Source: Pseudomonas sp. 2FG (GTDB taxonomy: Bacteria; Pseudomonadota; Gammaproteobacteria; Pseudomonadales; Pseudomonadaceae). Taken from it: a DNA stretch of 64,000 nucleotides. The DNA lies in the NCBI RefSeq assembly GCF_005502935.1, contig NZ_SCMP01000005.1, positions 62,001 through 126,000 on the forward strand. Direction: 5' to 3'. Under the pieces are notes generated by a model that ran no database searches, was not told the DNA's origin, and saw nothing but the letters and a program-made list of their open reading frames with translations. A program made the translations under genes and the position numbers. Shown one piece after another: positions 47,365 through 55,057 of this stretch; position 1 is the stretch's first letter; the number at the start of each line of letters is the position of its first letter.

Positions 47365-48416
47365 GTCTGTCCTGGTGGGCTGCACCCTGTCAGCCGCTGG
47401 ATGCCATCGCCAGCAACAAGGCTCTGGCGCGCCAGCAGCAATTGACCAAGCCGGCCGGCTCCCTCGGCCAGTTGGAGCAGGTAGCGATTGACCTGGCCGG
47501 CATGCAGGGGCGCGAGCGACCCAGCGTCGATAGCCTGTGGATCGCGATTTTCGCCGCCGATCACGGCGTGGTGGCCGAGGGTGTTTCGGCCTATCCGCAG
47601 GCGGTCACCGGGCAGATGCTGCGCAACTTCGTGACCGGCGGCGCGGCCATCAGCGTGCTGGCGCGGCAATTGGGTGCCGCCCTGGAAGTTATCGATTTGG
47701 GCACCGCGGTGCCGCTGGAACCCTTGCCGAACGTGCGGCATTTGCAGGTTGGCGCCGGTACGCAGAATTTTGCCCAGGGCCCGGCGATGACCCAGGCACA
47801 AGTACTTATCGCCTTGGAAGCCGGCCGTGACAGCGTAGGGCGGGCCCAGGCTGTCGGTGCCGAGCTGTATATCGGCGGCGAGATGGGGATTGGCAACACC
47901 AGCTCTGCCAGCGCCCTGGCCTGCGCCTTGTTGGGCTGCCCGGCGTGGCACATGGTCGGTCCCGGCACCGGCCTGGATGCGGCTGGCGTCGCGCATAAAA
48001 CCGCGGTGATCGAGCGCGCGCTGGCGCTGCATCAGGCCCATCTGGGCGAGCCGCTGGCGCTGTTGCAGCACCTTGGCGGTTTTGAAATCGCCGCGCTGGT
48101 CGGTGCCTACCTGGCCTGCGCCCAGCAGGGTTTGCCGGTGCTGGTGGATGGTTTTATCTGCAGCGTGGCGGCACTGCTCGCGGTGCGCATCAATTCCACT
48201 TGCCGGCAGTGGTTGCTGTTCGCCCATCGCGGTGCCGAGCCGGGGCATCAGGCGGTGCTGGAAGCCTTGCAGGCGCAGCCGTTGTTGCAGCTCGGCTTGC
48301 GCCTGGGCGAGGGCAGCGGGGCCGCGTTGGCGGTGCCGCTGGTGCAACTGGCCTGCCGTCTGCACAGCGACATGGCGACTTTTGCCGAAGCCGCTGTGGC
48401 GGATCGCCCGGCATGA
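47361..48416 (+). CDS. cobT: Nicotinate-nucleotide:dimethylbenzimidazole phosphoribosyltransferase
   Basis: A 351-residue enzyme making alpha-ribazole phosphate from dimethylbenzimidazole (named CobU in Pseudomonas denitrificans). [48 protein letters not shown], and the C-terminal [17 protein letters not shown] and [12 protein letters not shown] are characteristic. It uses the product of BluB. Its stop overlaps the phosphatase gene by 4 bases. Confidence 0.95.
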   Translation: MSLSWWAAPCQPLDAIASNKALARQQQLTKPAGSLGQLEQVAIDLAGMQGRERPSVDSLWIAIFAADHGVVAEGVSAYPQAVTGQMLRNFVTGGAAISVLARQLGAALEVIDLGTAVPLEPLPNVRHLQVGAGTQNFAQGPAMTQAQVLIALEAGRDSVGRAQAVGAELYIGGEMGIGNTSSASALACALLGCPAWHMVGPGTGLDAAGVAHKTAVIERALALHQAHLGEPLALLQHLGGFEIAALVGAYLACAQQGLPVLVDGFICSVAALLAVRINSTCRQWLLFAHRGAEPGHQAVLEALQAQPLLQLGLRLGEGSGAALAVPLVQLACRLHSDMATFAEAAVADRPA

Positions 48417-48985
48417 CCTTGCGGCTGGATTTGCTGCGCCACGGTGAAACCGAGCTAGGTGGCGGCTTTCGTGGCAGCTTGGACGACGCGCTGACCGCCA
48501 GCGGCTGGGCGCAGATGCGCGCGGCAGTTGCTGAAGCTGGGCCTTGGGATCTGATCGTCAGCTCGCCGCTGCAACGCTGTGCGGCCTTCGCCCGGGAACT
48601 GGCGGAGCGGCGGGGCGTGACGCTGCTGCTGGAGAAGGATCTGCGTGAGCTGCATTTCGGCGCCTGGGAGGGCCGCAGCGCGGCGGCATTGATGGACACG
48701 CAGGCCGAGGAACTCGGGTTGTTCTGGGCCGATCCCTATGCCTTCACGCCACCCGAGGGCGAACCCGTGCTGCAGTTCGCCGAGCGCGTGCTGGCAGCAG
48801 TCGAGCGTCTGGCGGCCCGCTTCACCGGTCAGCGCCTGCTGCTGGTTACCCATGGCGGCGTGATGCGGCTGCTGCTGGCCCAGGCGCGCGGCCTGCCGCG
48901 TGAGCAGTTGTTGCAGGTGGAGGTCGGACATGGCGCGTTGTTCCAGCTGGACGTCGCTATTCCTTTCGCGCTGAACGAGCACTAA
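48413..48985 (+). CDS. Alpha-ribazole phosphatase (histidine phosphatase family)
   Basis: A 190-residue phosphoglycerate-mutase-like phosphatase. The phosphohistidine motif is [15 protein letters not shown] near residues 7-21, with [25 protein letters not shown] and [12 protein letters not shown]. Position between cobT and cobS assigns it to dephosphorylating alpha-ribazole phosphate (CobC in Salmonella; the symbol is avoided as it names the decarboxylase here). Start at ATG 48413 overlapping cobT. Confidence 0.9.
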   Translation: MTLRLDLLRHGETELGGGFRGSLDDALTASGWAQMRAAVAEAGPWDLIVSSPLQRCAAFARELAERRGVTLLLEKDLRELHFGAWEGRSAAALMDTQAEELGLFWADPYAFTPPEGEPVLQFAERVLAAVERLAARFTGQRLLLVTHGGVMRLLLAQARGLPREQLLQVEVGHGALFQLDVAIPFALNEH

Positions 48986-48988
48986 GCC

Positions 48989-49729
48989 ATGTCGATTCAG
49001 CCACTCTTGATCGCCCTGCAATTTCTCACCTGCCTGCCGATCCGCCTGGCCGGCATGCCGACATCGGAACAGCTGGGGCGCTCGATGCTCTGGTATCCGG
49101 CCGTGGGGTTGTTGCTGGGCGCGTTGCTCTGGGGCTTGAGCGCGCTGCTCAACGGCGCTCCATTGCTGTTGCACGCGGCGGTGTTGTTGGCGGCCTGGGT
49201 GATCTTGACTGGTGGGCTGCATCTGGATGGTCTGGCGGACACTGCCGATGCCTGGCTCGGCGGCCTGGGTGATAGGGAACGCACCCTGATCATAATGAAA
49301 GACCCGCGCAGCGGGCCGATTGCGGTGGTCACGCTGGTGCTGCTGCTGTTGCTCAAGTTCGCCGCACTGGTGGCGCTGCTCGAACAGGGTCAGGGGCCGG
49401 CGTTGCTGCTGGCACCCTGGCTGGCACGGGCGCTGCTGCCGTTGCTGTTCCTCTGCACGCCCTATGTGCGCGCCGGCGGCCTGGGTCAGGCGCTGGCCGA
49501 GCATTTGCCGCGGCAGACGCTGCCCTGGGTGCTCGGCGCACATGGCTTGGCCATGCTGCTGTTGGGCTGGCAGGGGCTACTGGCGCTGGCGTGCGCCTTG
49601 CTGCTGTTTACCTGGCTGCGGCGGCGGATGACCGCCCGGCTTGGCGGTACCACCGGCGATACCGCCGGCGCTATGGTGGAACTGGTTGAGTGTGCGGTAT
49701 TGCTGAGCTTGGCACTGGCTTACCGCTGA
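48989..49729 (+). CDS. cobS: Adenosylcobinamide-GDP ribazoletransferase
   Basis: A 246-residue polytopic membrane enzyme (CobV in Pseudomonas) that attaches alpha-ribazole to adenosylcobinamide-GDP, the last assembly step. ILTGGLHLDGLADTADAWLGG with the Asp-rich metal site is diagnostic, followed by MKDPRSGPIAVVTLVLLLLL and GGTTGDTAGAMVELVE. It ends the operon. There are no cobI/J/M/H-type early corrin-ring genes in this window. Confidence 0.95.
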   Translation: MSIQPLLIALQFLTCLPIRLAGMPTSEQLGRSMLWYPAVGLLLGALLWGLSALLNGAPLLLHAAVLLAAWVILTGGLHLDGLADTADAWLGGLGDRERTLIIMKDPRSGPIAVVTLVLLLLLKFAALVALLEQGQGPALLLAPWLARALLPLLFLCTPYVRAGGLGQALAEHLPRQTLPWVLGAHGLAMLLLGWQGLLALACALLLFTWLRRRMTARLGGTTGDTAGAMVELVECAVLLSLALAYR

Positions 49730-49764
49730 TCGACAACCCGAGTCGCGGGTCAAGCTGTTGAGGC

Positions 49765-49797
49765 TTGACCTGCTGTAGATTGCGGGTATATACACGC
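49765..49797 (+). promoter_or_regulatory. marR promoter with overlapping operator
   Basis: TTGACC (49765-49770) and TATATA (49787-49792) are good -35/-10 hexamers with a 16-bp spacer. The -10 lies inside GCGGGTATATACACGC (49782-49797), a near-palindrome almost identical to one before the next gene. A transcript from here would begin about 49799, almost at the ATG at 49802, so the message may be leaderless. Confidence 0.65.
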
Positions 49798-49801
49798 AGT
49801 T

Positions 49802-50215
49802 ATGTTAATGACCCAATGCCTTTGCACCAAACTGCGTCGCGCGGCACGTAGCGTCAGCAGGCTCTATGACGATGCCCTGCGCGATATCGGCTTGAGTGTT
49901 GCGCAGTATTCCTTGCTGAGCCATCTGCAGCGGCTGGACCAGCCGAGCATTTCCGAACTGGCCGTGGCCATGGGCCTAGATCGCAGCACGCTGGGGCGCA
50001 ATCTCAAGCTGTTGCAAGCCGAAGGCCTGATTGTTCTGGGCGGTGGCGAGGATCAACGTAGTCGCCTGGTGCAGATCAGCCCCGGCGGACGTGAGCGCAT
50101 CGCTCAGGCGCAGGTGGCCTGGAAGGATGCCCAGGCGCAGTTGGCCTCGCGTCTGGGCGAGGGCAAGCGCGAAGCGCTGATTTTGCTGCTGGATGATTTG
50201 GAAAGCATCGTTTGA
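49802..50215 (+). CDS. MarR-family transcriptional regulator
   Basis: A 137-residue winged-helix regulator: ALRDIGLSVAQYSLLSHLQ, ISELAVAMGLDRSTLGRNLKLLQAEGLI (recognition helix) and GGGEDQRSRLVQISPGGRERI (wing). It contains Cys6 and Cys8 near the N-terminus that could sense oxidants. No ribosome binding site precedes ATG 49802, consistent with a leaderless message; ATG 49808 is the alternative. The shared operator before the MFS gene suggests it represses itself and that transporter. Confidence 0.9.
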   Translation: MLMTQCLCTKLRRAARSVSRLYDDALRDIGLSVAQYSLLSHLQRLDQPSISELAVAMGLDRSTLGRNLKLLQAEGLIVLGGGEDQRSRLVQISPGGRERIAQAQVAWKDAQAQLASRLGEGKREALILLLDDLESIV

Positions 50216-50231
50216 TTTTTTGCGCGATTAA

Positions 50232-50247
50232 GCGGGTATATACCCGC
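50232..50247 (+). promoter_or_regulatory. MarR operator in front of the MFS gene
   Basis: GCGGGTATATACCCGC is a perfect 16-bp palindrome, 15 bases before the transporter start and 16 bases after the marR stop codon. It differs from the site before marR by a single base. TATATA within it could be the -10, with TTGATT at 50212 as a weak, widely spaced -35. Confidence 0.75.
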
Positions 50248-50261
50248 ATTTGGAGAGGGTG

Positions 50262-51470
50262 ATGACGACTACTTGGCGGGCAAGTGTGTGGATTCTGGTC
50301 GGCGCGGCGCTGATTCTGGCGTTATCGCTGGGCATCCGCCATGGCTTCGGCCTCTTCCTTGCGCCGATGAGCGCAGAATTTGGCTGGGGGCGTGAGGTGT
50401 TTGCCTTTGCCATCGCCTTGCAGAATCTGATCTGGGGCTTGGCGCAGCCGTTTACCGGTGCGCTGGCCGACCGCTTCGGTGCGTCGCGGGTGGTCCTGGT
50501 CGGCGGCGTTTTGTATGCCGCCGGGCTGGTATTGATGGGGCTGGCAGACTCGCCCTGGTCGCTGTCGTTGAGTGCCGGTCTGCTGATCGGGATTGGCCTG
50601 TCCGGCACCTCCTTTTCGGTACTGCTCGGGGTAGTCGGCCGCGCGGTGCCGGCCGAGAAGCGCAGCATGGCCATGGGGATCGCCAGTGCGGCGGGTTCTT
50701 TCGGCCAATTCGCCATGTTGCCGGGTACCCTGGGTTTGATCGGTTGGTTGGGCTGGTCGGCGGCGCTGTTAGCCCTTGGCGCATTGGTCGCGCTGATCGT
50801 GCCGCTGGTGGGCATGCTGCGTGATCGGCCGTTGCCGCTGCTGGGCCATGAGCAGACCTTGCTGGAGGCGCTGCGCGAGGCCGTCGGCCATTCCGGTTTC
50901 TGGCTGCTGGCACTGGGCTTTTTCGTCTGCGGTTTTCAGGTGGTGTTTATCGGGGTGCATCTGCCGGCTTACCTGATCGATCAACACCTGCCGGCGCAGG
51001 TGGGCACCACGGTGTTGGCGCTGGTCGGGTTGTTCAATGTGTTCGGCACCTACTGCGCCGGCTGGCTCGGCGGGCGGATGTCGAAACCCCGCCTGCTCAC
51101 CGCGCTATACCTGGCGCGGGCGCTGGTGATTGCCTGGTTTATCCTGGCGCCATTGAGCGTCTGGAGTGCCTACGTCTTTGGCATCGCGATGGGGTTGCTG
51201 TGGCTGTCCACCGTGCCGCTGACCAATGGCACTGTGGCGACGCTGTTTGGCGTGCGTAACCTGTCGATGCTCGGCGGCATCGTCTTCCTCTTCCACCAGT
51301 TGGGCGCCTTTCTCGGCGGCTGGCTGGGCGGTTATCTGTATGACCGTACCGGCAGTTATGACCTGGTCTGGCAGATTGCGATTCTCCTCAGCCTGCTCGC
51401 GGCGGCGCTCAACTGGCCGGTGCGCGAGCAGCCGGTGGCGCGTTTGCAGGCGGAGGTGAGTACGGCATGA
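50262..51470 (+). CDS. MFS transporter (CynX/NimT-like, probable MarR target)
   Basis: A 402-residue transporter with 12 predicted helices; IRHGFGLFLAPMSAEFGWGREVFAFAIALQ and ADRFGASRVVLVGGVLYAAG (given in part) match the oxalate/formate and monocarboxylate-like MFS groups. GGAGAGG lies just before ATG 50262. The substrate is unknown; MarR-linked MFS pumps often export aromatic acids or antibiotics. It overlaps a 40-codon frame at its stop (ATGA). Confidence 0.9.
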   Translation: MTTTWRASVWILVGAALILALSLGIRHGFGLFLAPMSAEFGWGREVFAFAIALQNLIWGLAQPFTGALADRFGASRVVLVGGVLYAAGLVLMGLADSPWSLSLSAGLLIGIGLSGTSFSVLLGVVGRAVPAEKRSMAMGIASAAGSFGQFAMLPGTLGLIGWLGWSAALLALGALVALIVPLVGMLRDRPLPLLGHEQTLLEALREAVGHSGFWLLALGFFVCGFQVVFIGVHLPAYLIDQHLPAQVGTTVLALVGLFNVFGTYCAGWLGGRMSKPRLLTALYLARALVIAWFILAPLSVWSAYVFGIAMGLLWLSTVPLTNGTVATLFGVRNLSMLGGIVFLFHQLGAFLGGWLGGYLYDRTGSYDLVWQIAILLSLLAAALNWPVREQPVARLQAEVSTA

Positions 51471-51589
51471 AACGTTCGATAGGCTGGTCGCTCGGGCTCG
51501 CTGGCGGGCTGATCATGCTGGCGCTGATCTGGTGGGGCTGGCAGCGTGGCGGGCTGGCGTTGCTGCAATTGGGCATGGGCGCCTGTTAG
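51467..51589 (+). CDS. Small membrane protein (40 residues) coupled to the MFS gene
   Basis: The frame begins at the ATG overlapping the MFS stop (ATGA) and reads MKRSIGWSLGLAGGLIMLAL, then IWWGWQRGGLALLQLGMGAC and stops. One transmembrane helix with basic N-terminus is evident. The overlap suggests translational coupling and a possible accessory subunit. The stop codon lies at the edge of the MITE-like element, so the original C-terminus may have been altered by its insertion. Confidence 0.55.
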   Translation: MKRSIGWSLGLAGGLIMLALIWWGWQRGGLALLQLGMGAC

Positions 51590-51731
51590 AACCTGCTCAA
51601 TATCTGCTGCACTTGGTCATGCGGCGTTGAAAACAGGCTCGGAATGCTCATTTACCACGCATAAACTCCGCTTCCTCGCCTGTGTTCGCCTTGCCTGACC
51701 TGTGCTCGCGACGATCTTGAACAGGTTCTTA
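51587..51731. mobile_element. MITE-like element, copy 2
   Basis: A 145-bp element with terminal inverted repeats TAGAACCTGCTCAA and TTGAACAGGTTCTTA. The internal sequence (GGCGTTGAAAACAGGCTCGG, AATGCTCATTTACCACGC, TCGCCTGTGTTCGCCTTG) is clearly homologous to the element at 35179-35320, although the ends differ. It lies directly at the left edge of the AT-rich two-gene island. Confidence 0.75.
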
Positions 51732-51790
51732 TGGTTGAGTGACAAGCAGAGCCGCTGCGCTCCAACGCAGGAGCCTGGGAACGATCAGAA

Positions 51791-51814
51791 ACTTTTGGCC
51801 GAACTGAGCCGGTC
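51791..51814. repeat. Left flanking repeat of the island
   Basis: ACTTTTGGCCGAACTGAGCC (51791-51810) recurs with two changes at 55003-55022. Its second half, CTGAGCCGGTC (51804-51814), occurs inverted as GACCGGCTCAG at 55047-55057. The two copies frame the STAND/RelA-domain operon. They may be pre-existing intergenic repeats used as a recombination site or a duplicated target. Confidence 0.55.
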
Positions 51815-51866
51815 GTGACTGGCTGAAGTCGACTCAAAGCAGATATAGCAGGTCATGTGACGCTAT

Positions 51867-52742
51867 CTATGCCTCTTCAAAAATATCAAGAATTGGGTGC
51901 GGGGTTAAGGCAGTAATTTTTTCTGATTTTACAAAGTAAAAATTACATAAAAATACTATATTGTCGGGTGTTATAGGGAGTGAAATTCTATTATTGGCTA
52001 ACTTCTCCATAAGTTTTGTTCGATCTACCCTATATAGCAGCTTACCAATACTTGTATCTTCATTTAGCACAGCAGTGATACCCGAATTAATTACGCCGTT
52101 TGAACGAAGGCGAAATTTAGCTCTGAGCATCTGCGTCCACTCGGACGATTTGTAATGGCGATATGCTAAATCCTCTAAGAGTTTTAGCATACTCCAGTCC
52201 GAGGTTTCTAGACTGGCATAAATCCCATTAAGCGCTCTGTCTAAGTCTGTATGATTCTCCCAGTCCTCCTTGCATTTGAACCTCAAGTCATGCTCTACCT
52301 CATGCCACCCCTCTGATAACACCGTTCTAATTTGAACTTCGAAAGTTTTATCTAAGCAATCATATCTTTTGAATATAGTGCTGCTCTCGGCTAGTGCTTC
52401 TGGTAGATGAAATATCAAATTGCAACGAGTTGCGGAAAAGCTGCTTCCCGTTGGAGCGTCTATGGTTGATGATTGATCATCATAGGTAAATGTCTTTTTT
52501 AGTGTATCGATTGCTATCTTCTGGTCATCTAAGAAATAGAGTGCAACGCGAACACCAAACATGTCTTGGATTTTTTTCCCGGTACTACTGTATTTCCCAG
52601 GTTCTCGTTCCAGTTTTGTTGCCATTGAGTGGTCTGACTTGGCTCTAGAAAAAACTCTACACAATAGCCCTAGTCTTGCAAGTTCTGATTCAATTGTTTC
52701 CTGCAACTGCTTAGCGACACGCATTTCAGAAGAGTTATACAT
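51867..52742 (-). CDS. Stand-alone RelA/SpoT-domain protein, candidate defence effector
   Basis: A 291-residue protein. Residues about 25-160 form a RelA/SpoT nucleotidyltransferase-like domain: SRAKSDHSMATKL (Arg33, Lys35, Lys43), IQDMFGVRVALYFLDD with Asp60, and FEVQIRT (Glu135) followed by GWHEVEHDLRFK, the block after the catalytic Glu. The usual G-Y-x-S-L-H substrate loop is replaced by FSATRCNLIFHLP (residues 102-114), so ordinary ppGpp synthesis is doubtful; transfer of pyrophosphate to another acceptor, as in toxic small alarmone synthetases, is an alternative. The remaining C-terminal 130 residues match nothing I recognise. It has no hydrolase, TGS or ACT domain. It starts one base after the NTPase stop (TGA-C-ATG) and is AT-rich. 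Confidence 0.8.
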   Translation of the reverse strand: MYNSSEMRVAKQLQETIESELARLGLLCRVFSRAKSDHSMATKLEREPGKYSSTGKKIQDMFGVRVALYFLDDQKIAIDTLKKTFTYDDQSSTIDAPTGSSFSATRCNLIFHLPEALAESSTIFKRYDCLDKTFEVQIRTVLSEGWHEVEHDLRFKCKEDWENHTDLDRALNGIYASLETSDWSMLKLLEDLAYRHYKSSEWTQMLRAKFRLRSNGVINSGITAVLNEDTSIGKLLYRVDRTKLMEKLANNRISLPITPDNIVFLCNFYFVKSEKITALTPHPILDIFEEA

Positions 52743-52743
52743 G

Positions 52744-54864
52744 TCAGACCTTCCCTAGCAGCGTTTTGATTTCAGGAATAAAGATCATGTTTAACTCAAG
52801 AAAACTTATTTTGTCGCCTTCAAATAAATACTGCTTGTTTTTGAGGGCTGAGATGGCTGATAGAATTTGATCTTGGCGGAAAGTATTATTGTTAGCGCAA
52901 ATCCCTTTTATTGGGCGATGCTTTGTGAACGTAGGGCGCCCTTTAGGCCAAAATTTTTCTAACACATAAATCTCAGCTTTCAGTGCTTCGATCTGATCCA
53001 AATTTGAACCGTTGGGGATGTCATCAGCTTTCGATAGCTCGCTTAGGAACTCTGTAGAATCACTATGGCATCCTAAAGTAAAGATCTCTCCGTTATTGCC
53101 TTGCTTATCTATTTTGCAGTTATAAAACTTGCAGTTTACAAAAGTTACATTTATCAATCGATCAGTGTAAATGGTCGTATTGGTGAAAGTGCAACCGATA
53201 AATAAGTAGTTCCTTACTTCGTAAGATTTTCCGAGTTCAACATTATTAATTTCTAAGCTTTCTATGGTGTTGTCGGAAAGCTCAATGTCTGCTTTTCCTG
53301 TTAGGTCGATAGTGTATGAAAGCTTTTCTTTTGCTGGAAGAAACTCCAAGAAAAACTTTAGTGCTCGCCATAGCTTTTCTCGTCGATGTTGAGATCTTGG
53401 CATAGCGGCCACTACAGACGGCTCTACAAATCGGCTATTGCCAACCCATTCGCCAGATGTCTCCTCCATGATTAACTCTGAGCAAAAATTCCCTAGTACA
53501 AACTCATTAACGAAGCCAATACCTTGTCCATCATCTGCACTTCTGTCCAAGAGCGCATGGCCAGCAAGCTTAGTTACAAGTTCGTCAAGTGTTGGTCTTT
53601 CGTCAGCGGGGTACTGTTTGCGAGCATTGTCAAGTAGCTCGCTGAAGGCGTCAGCAATAAGATCAGAGATATAATCTCTCGACTCCGACGTGTAATCTAA
53701 AGCAATCATATCTTTTGCGATATGTTTGAGAATTTTGTATTGATCGTTCGGTAGTACCCGCAAGTCCTGGCGTTTGCGTTCTCGCTCCAACATAGAGTTG
53801 AAGTATTTCTCAACTATTAGGTCAGGGGTGTCAATGACCTCTAGGAAATCTTGATCCGTGATGCATCGAATATAAGATAAAAGTACAGGGTTGTTCAGGC
53901 GCTCAATTGGAAAACTGAGCCGTCTCAACTCGTCTAGCCGGCTGAGCGGGATCCAATCGTTAATTGTTGGTTCGCTTATTCTTATACGATAAATTTCAAA
54001 GTCATCATTATGTGTTTCTACCCAGTTATGAAATTCATCCCCATCGAAAATAGCAGTGCGGCGCGTTGTAAGAATGACCTTTGCTGATTTTTTTAGCAGT
54101 TCTCCAATGGTTTCAAGCATCGGCTCAGTATTGTCGTAGCCTTCGCTCTCTTTGTTCTTGCTTTGATGAAGTAACTCATCGAAACCATCAAGAATAACAG
54201 GAACATTTCCATTTTGGATCTCAGATCTTACGAGGGCGGAACTTAGCAATGGAAAACTACGATCAATTTCATCTAGCAAAACATAACGAAATATTTTGGC
54301 TTGCCTGTTTCTGGAGAGCTCACTAAAGAGAGGGACTTTGTCATCAGATAAATTTGTTATCTTTTTTAGTAGTTCAAAAGCGGTGCAGGTTTTTCCAAAG
54401 CCTGCAGCTGCTTCCACTAAAAAAAGTATAGGTTTTCTGGAGGCCAGCCTTGAATAAATTTCATTGACGACATCCCATTCGCCTTGTTTTTCGTTGATTG
54501 TATATTTTGAATTAATGTATGAGTATGTGCCATTGTCAGAATGTATTTTGGTAATTGCTTCTGCATGTTTATCATACTCCTTCTCTAGGCGAGACTTAGT
54601 TGAGTCGACCGAGAAAAACCCCTTAAATAGCTCCTTTTCTACTGCCTCAGTGTTTTGGTATTTTCTTATTTTACATGCATAGCCAGATCTCTTGAATTCG
54701 TCAAATACCTTTTCCTCGTCGCCAACATCACCTATTTTTACAATATCGGCATTGTGGAAATGGCCTGATCGAATAGTAAAAACATAAATGCCATCCTCTC
54801 GGCACTTGGCTGCTTCGAATCCATATTGATTATATATTTTTGCTAATGAGCGGGGATCTATCAT
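52744..54864 (-). CDS. NACHT/STAND-type P-loop NTPase, candidate defence sensor
   Basis: A 706-residue protein. Residues 1-100 hold a small N-terminal domain (GIYVFTIRSGHFHNADIVKI) that may be a restriction-endonuclease-like fold; this is uncertain. The NTPase core has Walker A AAAGFGKT (152-159), a hhhhD-type Walker B VILDGFDELL with Asp226 and Asp229/Glu230, and ILTTRR (264-269), the pattern of NACHT STAND ATPases. A helical region follows (about 300-500), and the C-terminus has pentapeptide-like strands (LEINNVELGKSYEVRNYLFI, then NVTFVNCKFYNCKI, about 540-600) which may act as the sensor. Base composition is much poorer in GC than the flanks. It is the first gene of a two-gene operon with the RelA/SpoT-domain effector. 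Confidence 0.8.
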   Translation of the reverse strand: MIDPRSLAKIYNQYGFEAAKCREDGIYVFTIRSGHFHNADIVKIGDVGDEEKVFDEFKRSGYACKIRKYQNTEAVEKELFKGFFSVDSTKSRLEKEYDKHAEAITKIHSDNGTYSYINSKYTINEKQGEWDVVNEIYSRLASRKPILFLVEAAAGFGKTCTAFELLKKITNLSDDKVPLFSELSRNRQAKIFRYVLLDEIDRSFPLLSSALVRSEIQNGNVPVILDGFDELLHQSKNKESEGYDNTEPMLETIGELLKKSAKVILTTRRTAIFDGDEFHNWVETHNDDFEIYRIRISEPTINDWIPLSRLDELRRLSFPIERLNNPVLLSYIRCITDQDFLEVIDTPDLIVEKYFNSMLERERKRQDLRVLPNDQYKILKHIAKDMIALDYTSESRDYISDLIADAFSELLDNARKQYPADERPTLDELVTKLAGHALLDRSADDGQGIGFVNEFVLGNFCSELIMEETSGEWVGNSRFVEPSVVAAMPRSQHRREKLWRALKFFLEFLPAKEKLSYTIDLTGKADIELSDNTIESLEINNVELGKSYEVRNYLFIGCTFTNTTIYTDRLINVTFVNCKFYNCKIDKQGNNGEIFTLGCHSDSTEFLSELSKADDIPNGSNLDQIEALKAEIYVLEKFWPKGRPTFTKHRPIKGICANNNTFRQDQILSAISALKNKQYLFEGDKISFLELNMIFIPEIKTLLGKV

Positions 54865-54938
54865 GTTTCACTCCCTGATTCCATGGTAAAAATCTGCCAT
54901 TGACGGTGTCCATATGATACCAATGTTGAGGGGGCACA

Positions 54939-54957
54939 AATCTATAAGTTATAGATT
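54939..54957. promoter_or_regulatory. 19-bp perfect palindrome upstream of the STAND gene
   Basis: AATCTATA-AGT-TATAGATT. It is positioned 75-93 bases before the NTPase start codon, as expected for an operator in the promoter region. No repressor gene belongs to the module, so the binder would be a host factor or a module product. Confidence 0.6.
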
Positions 54958-55002
54958 ACGAGATTAATTTTTTATTGGGTGCAGGTGCTCTACTCACCGT
55001 CC

Positions 55003-55057
55003 ACTTTTGGCCGATCTGTGCCGTTCGCACGACTCTTTTGTCAGGTGACCGGCTCAG
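55003..55057. repeat. Right flanking repeats of the island
   Basis: ACTTTTGGCCGATCTGTGCC (55003-55022) is a direct, imperfect copy of the left flank at 51791. GACCGGCTCAG (55047-55057) is the exact inverse of CTGAGCCGGTC at 51804-51814. Confidence 0.55.
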
